Part shown: one piece after another, positions 39,657-47,272 of the stretch | How positions within the stretch are numbered: the first letter of the stretch is position 1 | How the letters are laid out: each line of letters begins with the position of its first letter | Assembly: GCA_002840535.1 (NCBI GenBank) | Contig: PHBH01000014.1 | Location: forward strand, 1-64,000 | Length of the DNA stretch: 64,000 nucleotides | Source: Deltaproteobacteria bacterium HGW-Deltaproteobacteria-15 | GTDB taxonomy: Bacteria > Desulfobacterota > DSM-4660 > Desulfatiglandales > HGW-15 | Reading direction: 5' to 3' | Made by a program: the position numbers and the translations under genes | The notes under the pieces: generated by a model | The model's input: only the letters and a program-made list of their open reading frames with translations | Databases searched by the model: none | Told to the model about the DNA's origin: nothing

Positions 39657-40442
39657 CTACCTTTTAATGTTGTTGGCCATCTGCAGCATCTCATCAGCCG
39701 CCCTGATGGACTTGGAGGAGACCTCATAAGCGCGTTGCCCGGCGATCATGTTCACCATCTCTTCAACCACATCCACATTGGACATCTCCAGGTAACCCTG
39801 AACCACGGAACCCATGCCGTCTACCCCCGGGTTTGATTCAACGGCTGAGCCCGAGGACGTGGTCGGCCGAAACTTGTTCCCCCCCACACTATGAAGGCCC
39901 GCTTCGTTCACAAAGCTGTAGATGGTGAGTTGCCCTGTGGCAAGCGGGGTAGTTGCATCGGCGCCCATGGCTTCCATGAGTCCTCCCGAATCAATGGTAA
40001 AGGTCACGGTTTCGGCGGGAATGGAGAACTCCGGCTGGAGGCGATCCCCTTCAGAGGTCACGATGTAGCCTTCGTTGTCCATCTTGAAGGCCCCTGCCCT
40101 CATGTACAACTCCTCACCGTTGCTCAGGATCTTGAAGAATCCCTTTCCCTCGATCGCAATGTCCAGCGAGTTTTTCGTCTGAACGTAGTCGCCCTGGGAA
40201 AAGATCTTCTGTACCGACACGGGTTTCGTCCCCATGCCGACCTGTATGCCCGTAGGAATCTGGCCGCCCGAAGTGGTTGCCGCCCCCGGCGCCCTCATTG
40301 TCTGGTAAAGGAGATCGACGAAATCAGGACGGCTCTTCTTGAAACCCCCTGTGTTCACATTGGCCAGATTATTGGCAATCACATCCATGTTCAGTTTCTG
40401 CGCTTCCATACCGGAAGCGGATGTCCAGAGACTCCTTATCAT
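39657..40442 (-). CDS. flgG: distal rod protein FlgG
   Basis: A 261-aa rod subunit. The N-terminus IRSLWTSASGMEAQKLNMDVIANNLANVNTGGFKKSRPDF and the C-terminus MSNVDVVEEMVNMIAGQRAYEVSSKSIRAADEMLQMANNIKR are the canonical ends. The GTKPVSVQKIFSQGDYVQTKNSLDIAIEGKGFF segment identifies FlgG rather than FlgF. It follows flgF after 67 bp. Confidence 0.96.
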   Translation of the reverse strand: MIRSLWTSASGMEAQKLNMDVIANNLANVNTGGFKKSRPDFVDLLYQTMRAPGAATTSGGQIPTGIQVGMGTKPVSVQKIFSQGDYVQTKNSLDIAIEGKGFFKILSNGEELYMRAGAFKMDNEGYIVTSEGDRLQPEFSIPAETVTFTIDSGGLMEAMGADATTPLATGQLTIYSFVNEAGLHSVGGNKFRPTTSSGSAVESNPGVDGMGSVVQGYLEMSNVDVVEEMVNMIAGQRAYEVSSKSIRAADEMLQMANNIKR

Positions 40443-40509
40443 GCCTTCCTCCTTTGATTCTGATACTCCTCTTCCTTTGTGAGTCGTTCATCCGACAAAA
40501 ATCGAGGGC

Positions 40510-41265
40510 TCATCTCAGCCTGCTCACCTCGTTGACTGCCCGCTGGTTCAGCCCGTCGATAGTCTGGATCATTTTCTGATAGCTCTCAAATGCCCGGAGA
40601 GAATGGATCATTGTCACCATCTCACTCACGATGCTGACGTTCGAGAGCTCCAGATATCCCTGGCCTATCTTCGTTTCCGCAGGAACCGGGATTTCTGCAG
40701 CGGTCCGGGAGGATTGTCGAAAAAGCCCATTGCCTGTCTTCACGAGTTCATCATAACTCTCGAAATCGGCCAACTCGATCTGTCCGGACTGAATGCCGTC
40801 CACGCTCACCACCCCTTGCCCGTCCACGCTGATGCTTGAACCCGTGATGGTGATAGGGCCTCCGGGACCGAGCACTTTGTAGCCCTCCTGTGTGATCAGG
40901 GTGCCATCGCCATCCAGGGCGAAATTCCCTTTGCGGGCATAGCGGATTCCTTCCGGCGTTTCGATCTTGAAGAAACCCTTTCCATGGATAGCGAAATCGA
41001 GGCTGTTGCCGGTGAGGCGCGAATCGCCTTGAGCATGGTCCACCTCTATCCTGATCAAGGCCGCATCGACCGGATCTGACCGGTCGCGCAATCCTTCTCC
41101 ACTGCTCTGGGTCTTCCCAAGGATTTCCTGGAAAGAGATTCTGTCCTTCTTGAAACCCACCATAGAGGCATTTGCGAGATTGCCGGATACGATATCCATC
41201 CTCATCTCTTCCTTAAGACAGCCCCTCACTGCATCTAGAATTCCGCCTGTCATTTCTGTCTCCAT
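40510..41265 (-). CDS. flgF: proximal rod protein FlgF
   Basis: A 251-aa rod subunit. It has GILDAVRGCLKEEMRMDIVSGNLANASMVGFKKDRISFQEI at the start, DSRLTGNSLDFAIHGKGFFKIETPEGIRYARKGNFALDGDGTLI in the middle and LSNVSIVSEMVTMIHSLRAFESYQKMIQTIDGLNQRAVNEVSRLR at the end. It is the first gene of the flgF-flgG-flgA-flgH-flgI-flgJ-flgN-flgK-flgL series, preceded by a sigma-54-like site at 41298-41314. Confidence 0.93.
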   Translation of the reverse strand: METEMTGGILDAVRGCLKEEMRMDIVSGNLANASMVGFKKDRISFQEILGKTQSSGEGLRDRSDPVDAALIRIEVDHAQGDSRLTGNSLDFAIHGKGFFKIETPEGIRYARKGNFALDGDGTLITQEGYKVLGPGGPITITGSSISVDGQGVVSVDGIQSGQIELADFESYDELVKTGNGLFRQSSRTAAEIPVPAETKIGQGYLELSNVSIVSEMVTMIHSLRAFESYQKMIQTIDGLNQRAVNEVSRLR

Positions 41266-41297
41266 TCTCGTTGGCGATATCTTGCGTCCCTTGAGTT

Positions 41298-41314
41298 AGC
41301 AAAAGCCATACCAC
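41298..41314 (-). promoter_or_regulatory. sigma-54-like promoter of the flgF operon
   Basis: On the minus strand TGGTATGGCTTTTGCT has the invariant GG and GC 12 bp apart. The -24 box is TGGTAT instead of TGGCAC, so it is a weaker match. The predicted start is about 20 bp before the flgF ATG. Confidence 0.5.
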
Positions 41315-41461
41315 GCGAATCGGGAATGTGAACATTGCAGGTGCTTGAAATCACGACATACTTATTTTTGCAGAACGGGCAGTGTCAGAGAACGGCCGTT
41401 CGGACTGAACGGTTTTCCGGCGGGCGTGGAAAATTTTGCCTGTTTTACGCTCTATTTGATT

Positions 41462-41533
41462 TGGGCTTTGCGCTTTGCTCTATGCGCTATGCCCTATGCG
41501 GGGTTGCTTTTGCGCTTTGCGCTTTTCGCTGGC
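41462..41533. repeat. heptamer array at the 3' end of the FlhB C-domain gene
   Basis: Words CTTTGCG CTTTGCT CTATGCG CTATGCC CTATGCG ... CTTTGCG CTTTTCG with a 7-bp period. On the minus strand the array supplies the last dozen codons and the stop of the gene at 41487-41798 (KAQSAKATPHRA). Confidence 0.8.
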
Positions 41534-41798
41534 GGTTGAGGCGGTAGACAAAGGCCAGAATTTCCGCAACGGCCTTGTACAATTGCGGCGGGATTTCTTC
41601 GTGGAAGTCCAATTCCATGAGGGCGCCCACAAGGTCGGGATCCTCATGGAGCGGAATGCCCTGCTCTCGGGCAAGTTCGATGATGCGCTCCGCAACGGCC
41701 CTTGCCCCCTTTGCGGTCACCTTGGGGGCTCGATCGCTGCCCGGATCGTATTTCAGCGCTACCGCCCTCTTGAGCCGCTCATCACCTCTGCCCTTCAT
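41487..41798 (-). CDS. FlhB C-terminal-domain homologue (FlhX type)
   Basis: A 103-aa stand-alone relative of the cytoplasmic FlhB domain: RAVALKYDPGSDRAPKVTAKGARAVAERIIELAREQGIPLHEDPDLVGALMELDFHEEIPPQLYKAVAEILAFVYRLN aligns with the part after the cleavage site in FlhB. The NPTH autocleavage motif is absent, so it resembles the cleaved fragment only. Such proteins can stand in for the FlhB C-domain in some bacteria. Its tail is encoded by a heptamer array. It is 16 bp after the FliK-like gene. Confidence 0.85.
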   Translation of the reverse strand: MKGRGDERLKRAVALKYDPGSDRAPKVTAKGARAVAERIIELAREQGIPLHEDPDLVGALMELDFHEEIPPQLYKAVAEILAFVYRLNRQRKAQSAKATPHRA

Positions 41799-41814
41799 CC
41801 CCGGGTTTCTCCTC

Positions 41815-42888
41815 TCAGATCACCAAGTCGACCGAATCCTCTTCAGGCTCAAGCGGCTTGGCCTGGTTCTCGCCGTCTTCCGGAGCGGATTCATGGACCT
41901 CACAGATGATCCTCCCGGGATTGAGCCCTTTCTCCTTCAAGGCCTGCTCCAGAAAACTCAGGTTCGTCCGGATAAATTCAGCCTTCTCCTCATCCGAAAC
42001 CTCGATTCGCACTGAGATTGCCGAGTCAAGAATGGAAGCGGTCACCTCCACGGAGCCGAAAAATGTGAAATCCAGAAGCATGGAGAATCGGATCTCCTTC
42101 TCTTTCATGCTCCTCCTGGCGTAGAGTTCGGCCCCTTGAAACCCCTCCTCGGGTCTTCCGGGCAGGAAGATGAACCAACATCCCTCCGTGCGCAAGAGAT
42201 CCCTGTTTTCCAGCTGGATCTTTTGGATGAGATCAAGGGCCTCATCCACCTTTTTACAGGCCGAATCGATTTCCGGTGAATCCTGTTTCTCGAACTTCAA
42301 TGATTTTCTCAGCTCCAGAAGCATTCCCTTGAGGTCGCCTCCGAGCCTCAGTCGCCAATTGCCCATGATTCCCTTCTTCAGGAACCGGGCGGTCTTGCCT
42401 TCCCAGAACAAACCTCCATCTGCGACAAAGCGGGAAAGCCAGGAAACCGGATCTCCCGAAGGTCCGCGATAAACAAACTCGGGGATTGCATTGGAGAGGC
42501 TCTTCAATACGGCCGATGTTTTCTCGCTGAGATTTTGCCGGGAAAGGGCTGCCGGCAACTCGGAGACAAGAGCCGCGATTCTTTCCATCCCCTTGCCGGG
42601 CTGGAGCACGGGCGTGGCTTTCGGAAGGGTTTCCAGCACAACAGGGCCGTGTTTGCCGGCCGCAACGCTTACCCGGAAGTCGTACTGCTCCCCTTGTTTC
42701 ACGGTCAGATCCGTAACAGCACGGAACGCTTTTCCTCCGGAGCGCACCAACACTTCACCCTTTCCGAACTTCCGGGCTATCTCACCGCGAAACACGTCTC
42801 CCTGTTTGTATTCCGACAGGACTTTTGCCGGCTTTTTCGAAGATTCTCGAGACAGGGGGTTTTCCTGTGAGTGGATCCGAGTAATCAT
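41815..42888 (-). CDS. FliK-like hook-length control domain protein
   Basis: A 357-aa cytoplasmic protein. The N-terminal part (about 28-90) is a small beta domain (YKQGDVFRGEIARKFGKGEVLVRSGGKAF). The C-terminal part (about 265-340) has FFGSVEVTASILDSAISVRIEVSDEEKAEFIRTNLSFLEQALKEKGLNPGRIICEV, matching the Flg_hook domain of FliK. A typical fliK lies at 60111-61790, so this is a second, diverged FliK-like protein. Next to the FlhB-C homologue, it could take part in export specificity switching; that is inference. It overlaps the upstream gene by 4 bp. Confidence 0.7.
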   Translation of the reverse strand: MITRIHSQENPLSRESSKKPAKVLSEYKQGDVFRGEIARKFGKGEVLVRSGGKAFRAVTDLTVKQGEQYDFRVSVAAGKHGPVVLETLPKATPVLQPGKGMERIAALVSELPAALSRQNLSEKTSAVLKSLSNAIPEFVYRGPSGDPVSWLSRFVADGGLFWEGKTARFLKKGIMGNWRLRLGGDLKGMLLELRKSLKFEKQDSPEIDSACKKVDEALDLIQKIQLENRDLLRTEGCWFIFLPGRPEEGFQGAELYARRSMKEKEIRFSMLLDFTFFGSVEVTASILDSAISVRIEVSDEEKAEFIRTNLSFLEQALKEKGLNPGRIICEVHESAPEDGENQAKPLEPEEDSVDLVI

Positions 42889-43364
42889 GATTCTTCTTCA
42901 GGGGGCCACAACTTCATCATCAATTCAATTTCGCCGGTCCCGATCCCCAGATGGCGCGCTATCTCCTCTTTGCCCAGCCCCTTTTGGAGCAGAGCATAAA
43001 CTGAAGATCTGGTTTTTTCCGGGTCCCTTGGATCGGGCTGGGGAGAGTCGGCCCTGCCCATTTTCGGAAGGATGGAAGAGATCCGGGCATAGCTTTCCTC
43101 CGCCTTTTTCAGCACCTGATCCATTTGCGTCAGGATACGATTGCTCAGATCCTTCTTCTCCTGTAGATTTGCATCGAGCACTTTGCTGACCTCTCTCATC
43201 TCTCCCAGAATTGACTCCGCCTTTCGGATGGCTGATTCGTGCTCATCCCGGGATGCCTGCTGCCTGGAGAAACTCCGCAGAAACCAGACGAGAAGGGCCA
43301 CCATGAGGAGGTCGAGAAAAATCTGCGCTCCGATCCAGAAATGAGGTGCCATTAGTCGCTCCAA
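42885..43364 (-). CDS. membrane-anchored coiled-coil protein of the flagellar cluster
   Basis: A 159-aa protein with one N-terminal transmembrane helix (IFLDLLMVALLVWFLRSFS), a coiled coil (residues about 40-95) and a C-terminal part with LLQKGLGKEEIARHLGIGTGEIELMMKL, a helix-turn-helix-like segment seen in DUF2802-type proteins. No OmpA/peptidoglycan-binding domain is present, so it is not MotB. The function is unknown; the position between FliK-like and small genes suggests a flagellar role. Confidence 0.7.
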   Translation of the reverse strand: MERLMAPHFWIGAQIFLDLLMVALLVWFLRSFSRQQASRDEHESAIRKAESILGEMREVSKVLDANLQEKKDLSNRILTQMDQVLKKAEESYARISSILPKMGRADSPQPDPRDPEKTRSSVYALLQKGLGKEEIARHLGIGTGEIELMMKLWPPEEES

Positions 43365-43371
43365 CCGAGAA

Positions 43372-43629
43372 CTAGATAATCACATCCACCTGCCGATTCC
43401 TTTTCCTTCTGATTCCATCCGAACCATAGCCGAGCTCTTCCGGTTCAGGCTCCGCATCCGGCTCAATCTCCTCAACAGCACCTTCTCTCTTTGCCATAGC
43501 GGATGAATCTTTGTCGTACTTGCCACCATCCGGCCTTCTATCCGTCGTCTTCCTCTTCTTCGACACACCCCAAACTCTTTCGGAAACGGATGAAGCAGCC
43601 ACTCCCCCCTTGAGATTAGATTCTTCCAT
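43372..43629 (-). CDS. small charged protein of the flagellar cluster
   Basis: An 85-aa, low-complexity, strongly charged protein ending EELGYGSDGIRRKRNRQVDVII. The start was set to the ATG at 43629, with GGGAGG five bases upstream. No domain is recognised. It lies 7 bp before the coiled-coil gene at 42885, and a heptamer repeat region separates it from the FliL-like gene at 43763. It is probably real but function is unknown. Confidence 0.5.
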   Translation of the reverse strand: MEESNLKGGVAASSVSERVWGVSKKRKTTDRRPDGGKYDKDSSAMAKREGAVEEIEPDAEPEPEELGYGSDGIRRKRNRQVDVII

Positions 43630-43647
43630 GGCGACCTCCCGGGGTTT

Positions 43648-43761
43648 TTCATTGAACATTGATCATTGGTCATTTTTCATTTTGAAGGACCGAGCATCCA
43701 TTGAGGTACCCGTTCAATGACAAATGACAGATGATAAATGATAAATGTGAGATGACAAATA
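43648..43761. repeat. paired heptamer arrays of opposite orientation
   Basis: TTGAACA TTGATCA TTGGTCA TTTTTCA (43653-43680) and AATGACA AATGACA GATGATA AATGATA AATGTGA GATGACA (43716-43758) both keep a 7-bp period. The two are roughly complementary, so the region could fold into a long imperfect hairpin. Confidence 0.85.
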
Positions 43762-43762
43762 T

Positions 43763-44353
43763 CTAAAAGACTTTCACCTCCTTGACCTTGACCGACAGCG
43801 ATTCGGCCCGGAGGGTCTCTCTTAAGACATTGGATATCGCTTCCTCGATCACCAGGGTATTCTCTTTCACTCCCTCGCCTTTTGCCGCAAGGATGCTTAG
43901 AGAATCATAGACACGGTCCCTTATCCCCACCTCCGCTTTCTTGAATCGCACGGCCGCAAGCGCATCCCAAACCACGGAAAGATCGACCACCATGACCAGG
44001 TTTTCGGAATCCTTGGGCAGGGGGATGTAGAAGCGGGTCAGATCCTCCTGACGGAGACTGTCCTCCGGGGAGAGCGAACCCCCGAGAGGACGGCTCCTGG
44101 GATCATTTCCTCTTTTCCATGACGGGCTTTCCAGAAACCCCCATGCAGCGGCTGCGCCGATCAGGAGGGCTGCGGCTGCCAGCAACATGGGCTTTCCAGC
44201 GAGAAATCTATAGAGCACGATCGGAGATTTCAAAAGCCGGAAGGGTTCTCTTTCTCCTTCACTTTTTTCTCCGGCGTTCTCCGTCACCGGAGGAAGATCC
44301 TCTTCCCCGGCGGGATCGAGATCGCTCAGATCTATGTCCTGTGTCGTTGCCAT
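43763..44353 (-). CDS. FliL-like membrane protein
   Basis: A 196-aa protein: an acidic cytoplasmic N-terminus, one transmembrane helix (KPMLLAAAALLIGAAAAWGFL) and a periplasmic domain with TRFYIPLPKDSENLVMVVDLSVVWD and IRDRVYDSLSILAAK...VIEEAISNVLRETLRAESLSVKVKEVKVF. This mirrors the order of FliL (strand, R-x-x-Y/I-D-LS, end VKEVxxF). It starts 3 bp after fliA, so it is co-expressed with the sigma factor. It differs clearly from the canonical FliL at 54370-54891. Confidence 0.65.
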   Translation of the reverse strand: MATTQDIDLSDLDPAGEEDLPPVTENAGEKSEGEREPFRLLKSPIVLYRFLAGKPMLLAAAALLIGAAAAWGFLESPSWKRGNDPRSRPLGGSLSPEDSLRQEDLTRFYIPLPKDSENLVMVVDLSVVWDALAAVRFKKAEVGIRDRVYDSLSILAAKGEGVKENTLVIEEAISNVLRETLRAESLSVKVKEVKVF

Positions 44354-44355
44354 TC

Positions 44356-45141
44356 TTACTGATCAAAGTAGGATTTCAAGCTATTGCGAAGCCTGATCAC
44401 TGCCTTTGTATGCAACTGAGAGACCCTCGACTCGGTGTATCCCATGATCCTGCCGATCTCTTTCATCGTGAGTTCCTCGTAATAATAAAGCGCCACCACT
44501 GTGCGCTCGTTCTTGGGCAATCTCTCAATTGCCTTTGCCGTCACCTCCTGTACCTCCCGCAGATCCAGAGAATCCATGGGATCCATTGCCCAGATGCTCC
44601 GTGCCATGCTGGATTTCTCGGCCAGATCATGCATTCCGATGAGATCGCCCAATTCTTCCTTGCTGAGAAGGGTCATCCCCTTGGATTCATCGATGAGATG
44701 ATAGAACTCCTCCATGTCGATGCCCAGTTCCGTGGCGACTTCTTCGTCCTCAGCGGGTCGCATCTTCTCCTTTTCGACCCGAACGTAAGCCTCCTGAAGC
44801 CGTTTCGCATTTCTCCTCACGGATCGCGGGACCCAGTCCATGGATCTGAGCTCGTCCAGCATTGCGCCCCGGATCCTGAATTCCGCATACGATTTGAATT
44901 CGACCCCCTTTTCCGTGTCGAACTTCTCAATGGCATCCAGGAGCCCCATAATGCCCGCACTGTGGAGGTCATCCTGGTTTACATGAAACGGCAGTCTGGC
45001 CCCAAGCCTGCCTGCAATGGTCTTGACAAGGGGCGCATATTCACAGATAAGGCGTTCCCTTTCAGCCGCCGCTACACCGGCCTCTCCTCCGGGGACCGTC
45101 TGTATATACTTTCGCAGCTGTTTGACAGCAAAAGAAGCCAC
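44356..45141 (-). CDS. fliA: sigma-28 factor FliA
   Basis: A 261-aa sigma factor for late flagellar genes. Region 2 has LICEYAPLVKTIAGRLGARLPFHVNQDDLHSAGIMGLLDAIEKFD and FKSYAEFRIRGAMLDELRSMDWVPRSVRR; region 3 is AEDEEVATELGIDMEEFYHLI and region 4 is LPKNERTVVALYYYEELTMKEIGRIMGYTESRVSQLHTKAVIRLR. The order (flhF-flhG-fliA) is standard. Its anti-sigma factor FlgM is encoded at 28474-28779 behind a matching promoter. Confidence 0.96.
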   Translation of the reverse strand: MASFAVKQLRKYIQTVPGGEAGVAAAERERLICEYAPLVKTIAGRLGARLPFHVNQDDLHSAGIMGLLDAIEKFDTEKGVEFKSYAEFRIRGAMLDELRSMDWVPRSVRRNAKRLQEAYVRVEKEKMRPAEDEEVATELGIDMEEFYHLIDESKGMTLLSKEELGDLIGMHDLAEKSSMARSIWAMDPMDSLDLREVQEVTAKAIERLPKNERTVVALYYYEELTMKEIGRIMGYTESRVSQLHTKAVIRLRNSLKSYFDQ

Positions 45142-45160
45142 CTGACCTGTCCCTCCTCTC

Positions 45161-46069
45161 TTATACTTTCAGCAGCCTTCGCCAGAAGAATCGAATATCG
45201 CCTGCAAAGGCTTGCTCCTCCTCTTTTCCCATCAGCTTCTCGGCCAAACTCACAAAGCTCTTGCTGGCCGGGGTGTCCGGATATCGCTGAAGCACCATCT
45301 GCTGCTGTCTGATGGACGCAGGAACCATCTTGTCGTATGGAATCCATCCGAGATAGTCCAGCGACGGGGAACCGAGGAACTGGTCTGCGACCAGGCCGAG
45401 GTTTCGATAGATCCTGTCGGCCTCTGAAGCACTTCTTGCAGAATTCACAAGGACCTTGAATCTCTTCTGGTGATACTTGTTATTGAGAACCTTGATCAGC
45501 GCATAGGCATCCGTCAGTGAAGTAGGCTCGTTCGTTACAACGACCACCTTTTCCATGGCGGCAAAATTGAAATACATGACGTTGGAAGAGATCCCTGCAG
45601 CCGTATCGATCAGAAGCACGTCGAACCGGTCCTGTATCGAATCCAGCTCATTCAGCAGGAAGAGTCTTTCCCCGTTGTCCAGTTCGGTCAGTTCCTGTAT
45701 CCCGGATGCGGCGGGGAGGAGCTTGAAGCCACCCGGCGCAGTGACGATCACCTCTTCTATTCTCTTTTCTCTCTTCAGGACGTTCTGAATGGTATAGCGG
45801 GGGTTCAGCCCGAGCATCACATCCATATTGGCCAGTCCCAGATCCGCATCCAGGATGAGAACCCTCTTGTTCATCCTGCACAGGGCGAGCGCGAGATTGG
45901 CCACCACGCTGGTCTTTCCGACGCCTCCCTTGCCGCTCGTGACGGAAATCACCCGGATGGTTTTTGGAGACTGATTTCGCCGCATCATCCCTCTATTCCG
46001 CAGTGCCGGATTGGAAGCTTCGGCTTTGAGGTCTCGTACTGCGCCTCTCAGTCGACTCGCCTGATCCAT
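45161..46069 (-). CDS. flhG: flagellar number regulator FlhG (MinD/ParA family)
   Basis: A 302-aa ATPase that controls flagellar number and placement. Its N-terminus MDQASRLRGAV carries the DQAxxLR helix that stimulates the FlhF GTPase. The deviant Walker A is VTSGKGGVGKTS and switch regions include LILDADLGLANMDVMLGL and DVLLIDTAAGIS. The DQA helix and a GAGGTGAG ribosome-binding site show that the ATG at 46069 is the true start, which makes the gene overlap flhF by 77 bp. The tail (about 275-302) is a membrane-targeting-like helix. Confidence 0.95.
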   Translation of the reverse strand: MDQASRLRGAVRDLKAEASNPALRNRGMMRRNQSPKTIRVISVTSGKGGVGKTSVVANLALALCRMNKRVLILDADLGLANMDVMLGLNPRYTIQNVLKREKRIEEVIVTAPGGFKLLPAASGIQELTELDNGERLFLLNELDSIQDRFDVLLIDTAAGISSNVMYFNFAAMEKVVVVTNEPTSLTDAYALIKVLNNKYHQKRFKVLVNSARSASEADRIYRNLGLVADQFLGSPSLDYLGWIPYDKMVPASIRQQQMVLQRYPDTPASKSFVSLAEKLMGKEEEQAFAGDIRFFWRRLLKV

Positions 46070-47204
46070 AGATACTCACCTCATTCTTCGTTTTCTCCGC
46101 TCCCCTTCGCATTTTCGCCAGGAGGAGCGAAGCCACCTTTTTCTTGGATGCGGGTTCGATATCGTCGGGCACCTGCTGGCCCGTACAGAAGTATGAAACC
46201 GGCTCTTTTCTTGAGACAAGGAAGTTGATCATCGAGGATGGATCTTCCGTCTCATCCAGTTTTGTGAAGATGTAGCTCTTCGAGGAAAGGGTCCCGAACT
46301 GTCGGTCAATGTGCAGGAGGTCCTGGTAGCGCGTCGATGCGCTCAGTACCAGATAACCATGGATCGGCTCCGGAACTTCCAGGGTCTTTTTCAGCTCCCT
46401 GATGGTGTCTTTGCGGTTTGGGCTGCTTCCGGCCGTATCGATGAGGATGAAATCGGTATCTTTGTGTTTCTGCAGGGCCTTGAGAAACTCCCCCCTTCCA
46501 GCGGCCGTTTCGACCGGTATGCCCATGATCCTCGCGTAGGTTTCCAACTGGGAAGCGGCGGCCACTCTGAAGGTGTCGGTGGTAATCAGTGCCGCCTTCC
46601 TGCCCTGTTTGATCGCGCTCAATGCCGCGAGCTTGGCGAGCGTTGTGGTCTTCCCTACCCCCGTAGGCCCGATGAACGCGACGATCTTTCGATCTCTCGC
46701 ACCCCCCGCCTGGGGACTGATCGAAATGCGTCCGAGAACCTGTTGGAGAGAGTCCTGGAGGATATCCGCGGCCGACTCGTTGCCTTTGCCCGGCGCCGTC
46801 CCCCCTTCTTCCAGCAAATGATCGATCATCTCCGGCATCAGACCGAACCGCCTGAAATTCAGATAACGGGTCTTCAGACCGCGGTTATATCGAATCTCCG
46901 GGTTCATCAGATTTCCCGCCTCTGCCAGGAGGAGGGCATTTTTGATCTCCTTCAGTTCCTCTTCGAGATATCGATACCTTTCCAGCACCTCCTGCAGATC
47001 CGGGCCTTCCGCAGCCGTTGCCCCGATCGGCCTGGGATCATAATCCATTGCGGCGGTGACCTCGACCCGCTTCCCCGCCCGCGCCGCTCCCCGAGTGGAC
47101 TGGATCGTCTTGGTTTCTAGGATAACCGCTTCGGGTCCCATTTCTCTCTTGACCATCTGAAGCGCTTCCTGGACTGTGCCTGCAATGTACCTCTTGATAT
47201 TCAT
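45993..47204 (-). CDS. flhF: flagellar SRP-type GTPase FlhF
   Basis: A 403-aa protein that marks the pole for flagellar assembly. The N-terminus has MNIKRYIAGTVQEALQMVKREMGPEAVILETKTI. The NG domain has G1 FIGPTGVGKTTTLAKLAA, ITTDTFRVAAASQLETYARIMGIPV, DTAGSSPNRK and FTKLDETEDPSSMINFLV. Its last 25 codons, which are poorly conserved (ERRSTRPQSRSFQSGTAE), are also coding for the FlhG N-terminus in another frame. Confidence 0.95.
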   Translation of the reverse strand: MNIKRYIAGTVQEALQMVKREMGPEAVILETKTIQSTRGAARAGKRVEVTAAMDYDPRPIGATAAEGPDLQEVLERYRYLEEELKEIKNALLLAEAGNLMNPEIRYNRGLKTRYLNFRRFGLMPEMIDHLLEEGGTAPGKGNESAADILQDSLQQVLGRISISPQAGGARDRKIVAFIGPTGVGKTTTLAKLAALSAIKQGRKAALITTDTFRVAAASQLETYARIMGIPVETAAGRGEFLKALQKHKDTDFILIDTAGSSPNRKDTIRELKKTLEVPEPIHGYLVLSASTRYQDLLHIDRQFGTLSSKSYIFTKLDETEDPSSMINFLVSRKEPVSYFCTGQQVPDDIEPASKKKVASLLLAKMRRGAEKTKNEVSIYGSGESTERRSTRPQSRSFQSGTAE

Positions 47205-47272
47205 GGCTCACCCGAAGAGTTACACTTTTCAAGTTTCCTATGTCGTACACACTTGACTGCCAATGCCCCGCC

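Noticed and set aside
42885-43364. Candidate for the missing MotB
   Set aside because: It has one N-terminal membrane helix but no OmpA/peptidoglycan-binding domain and no MotB Asp in the helix.
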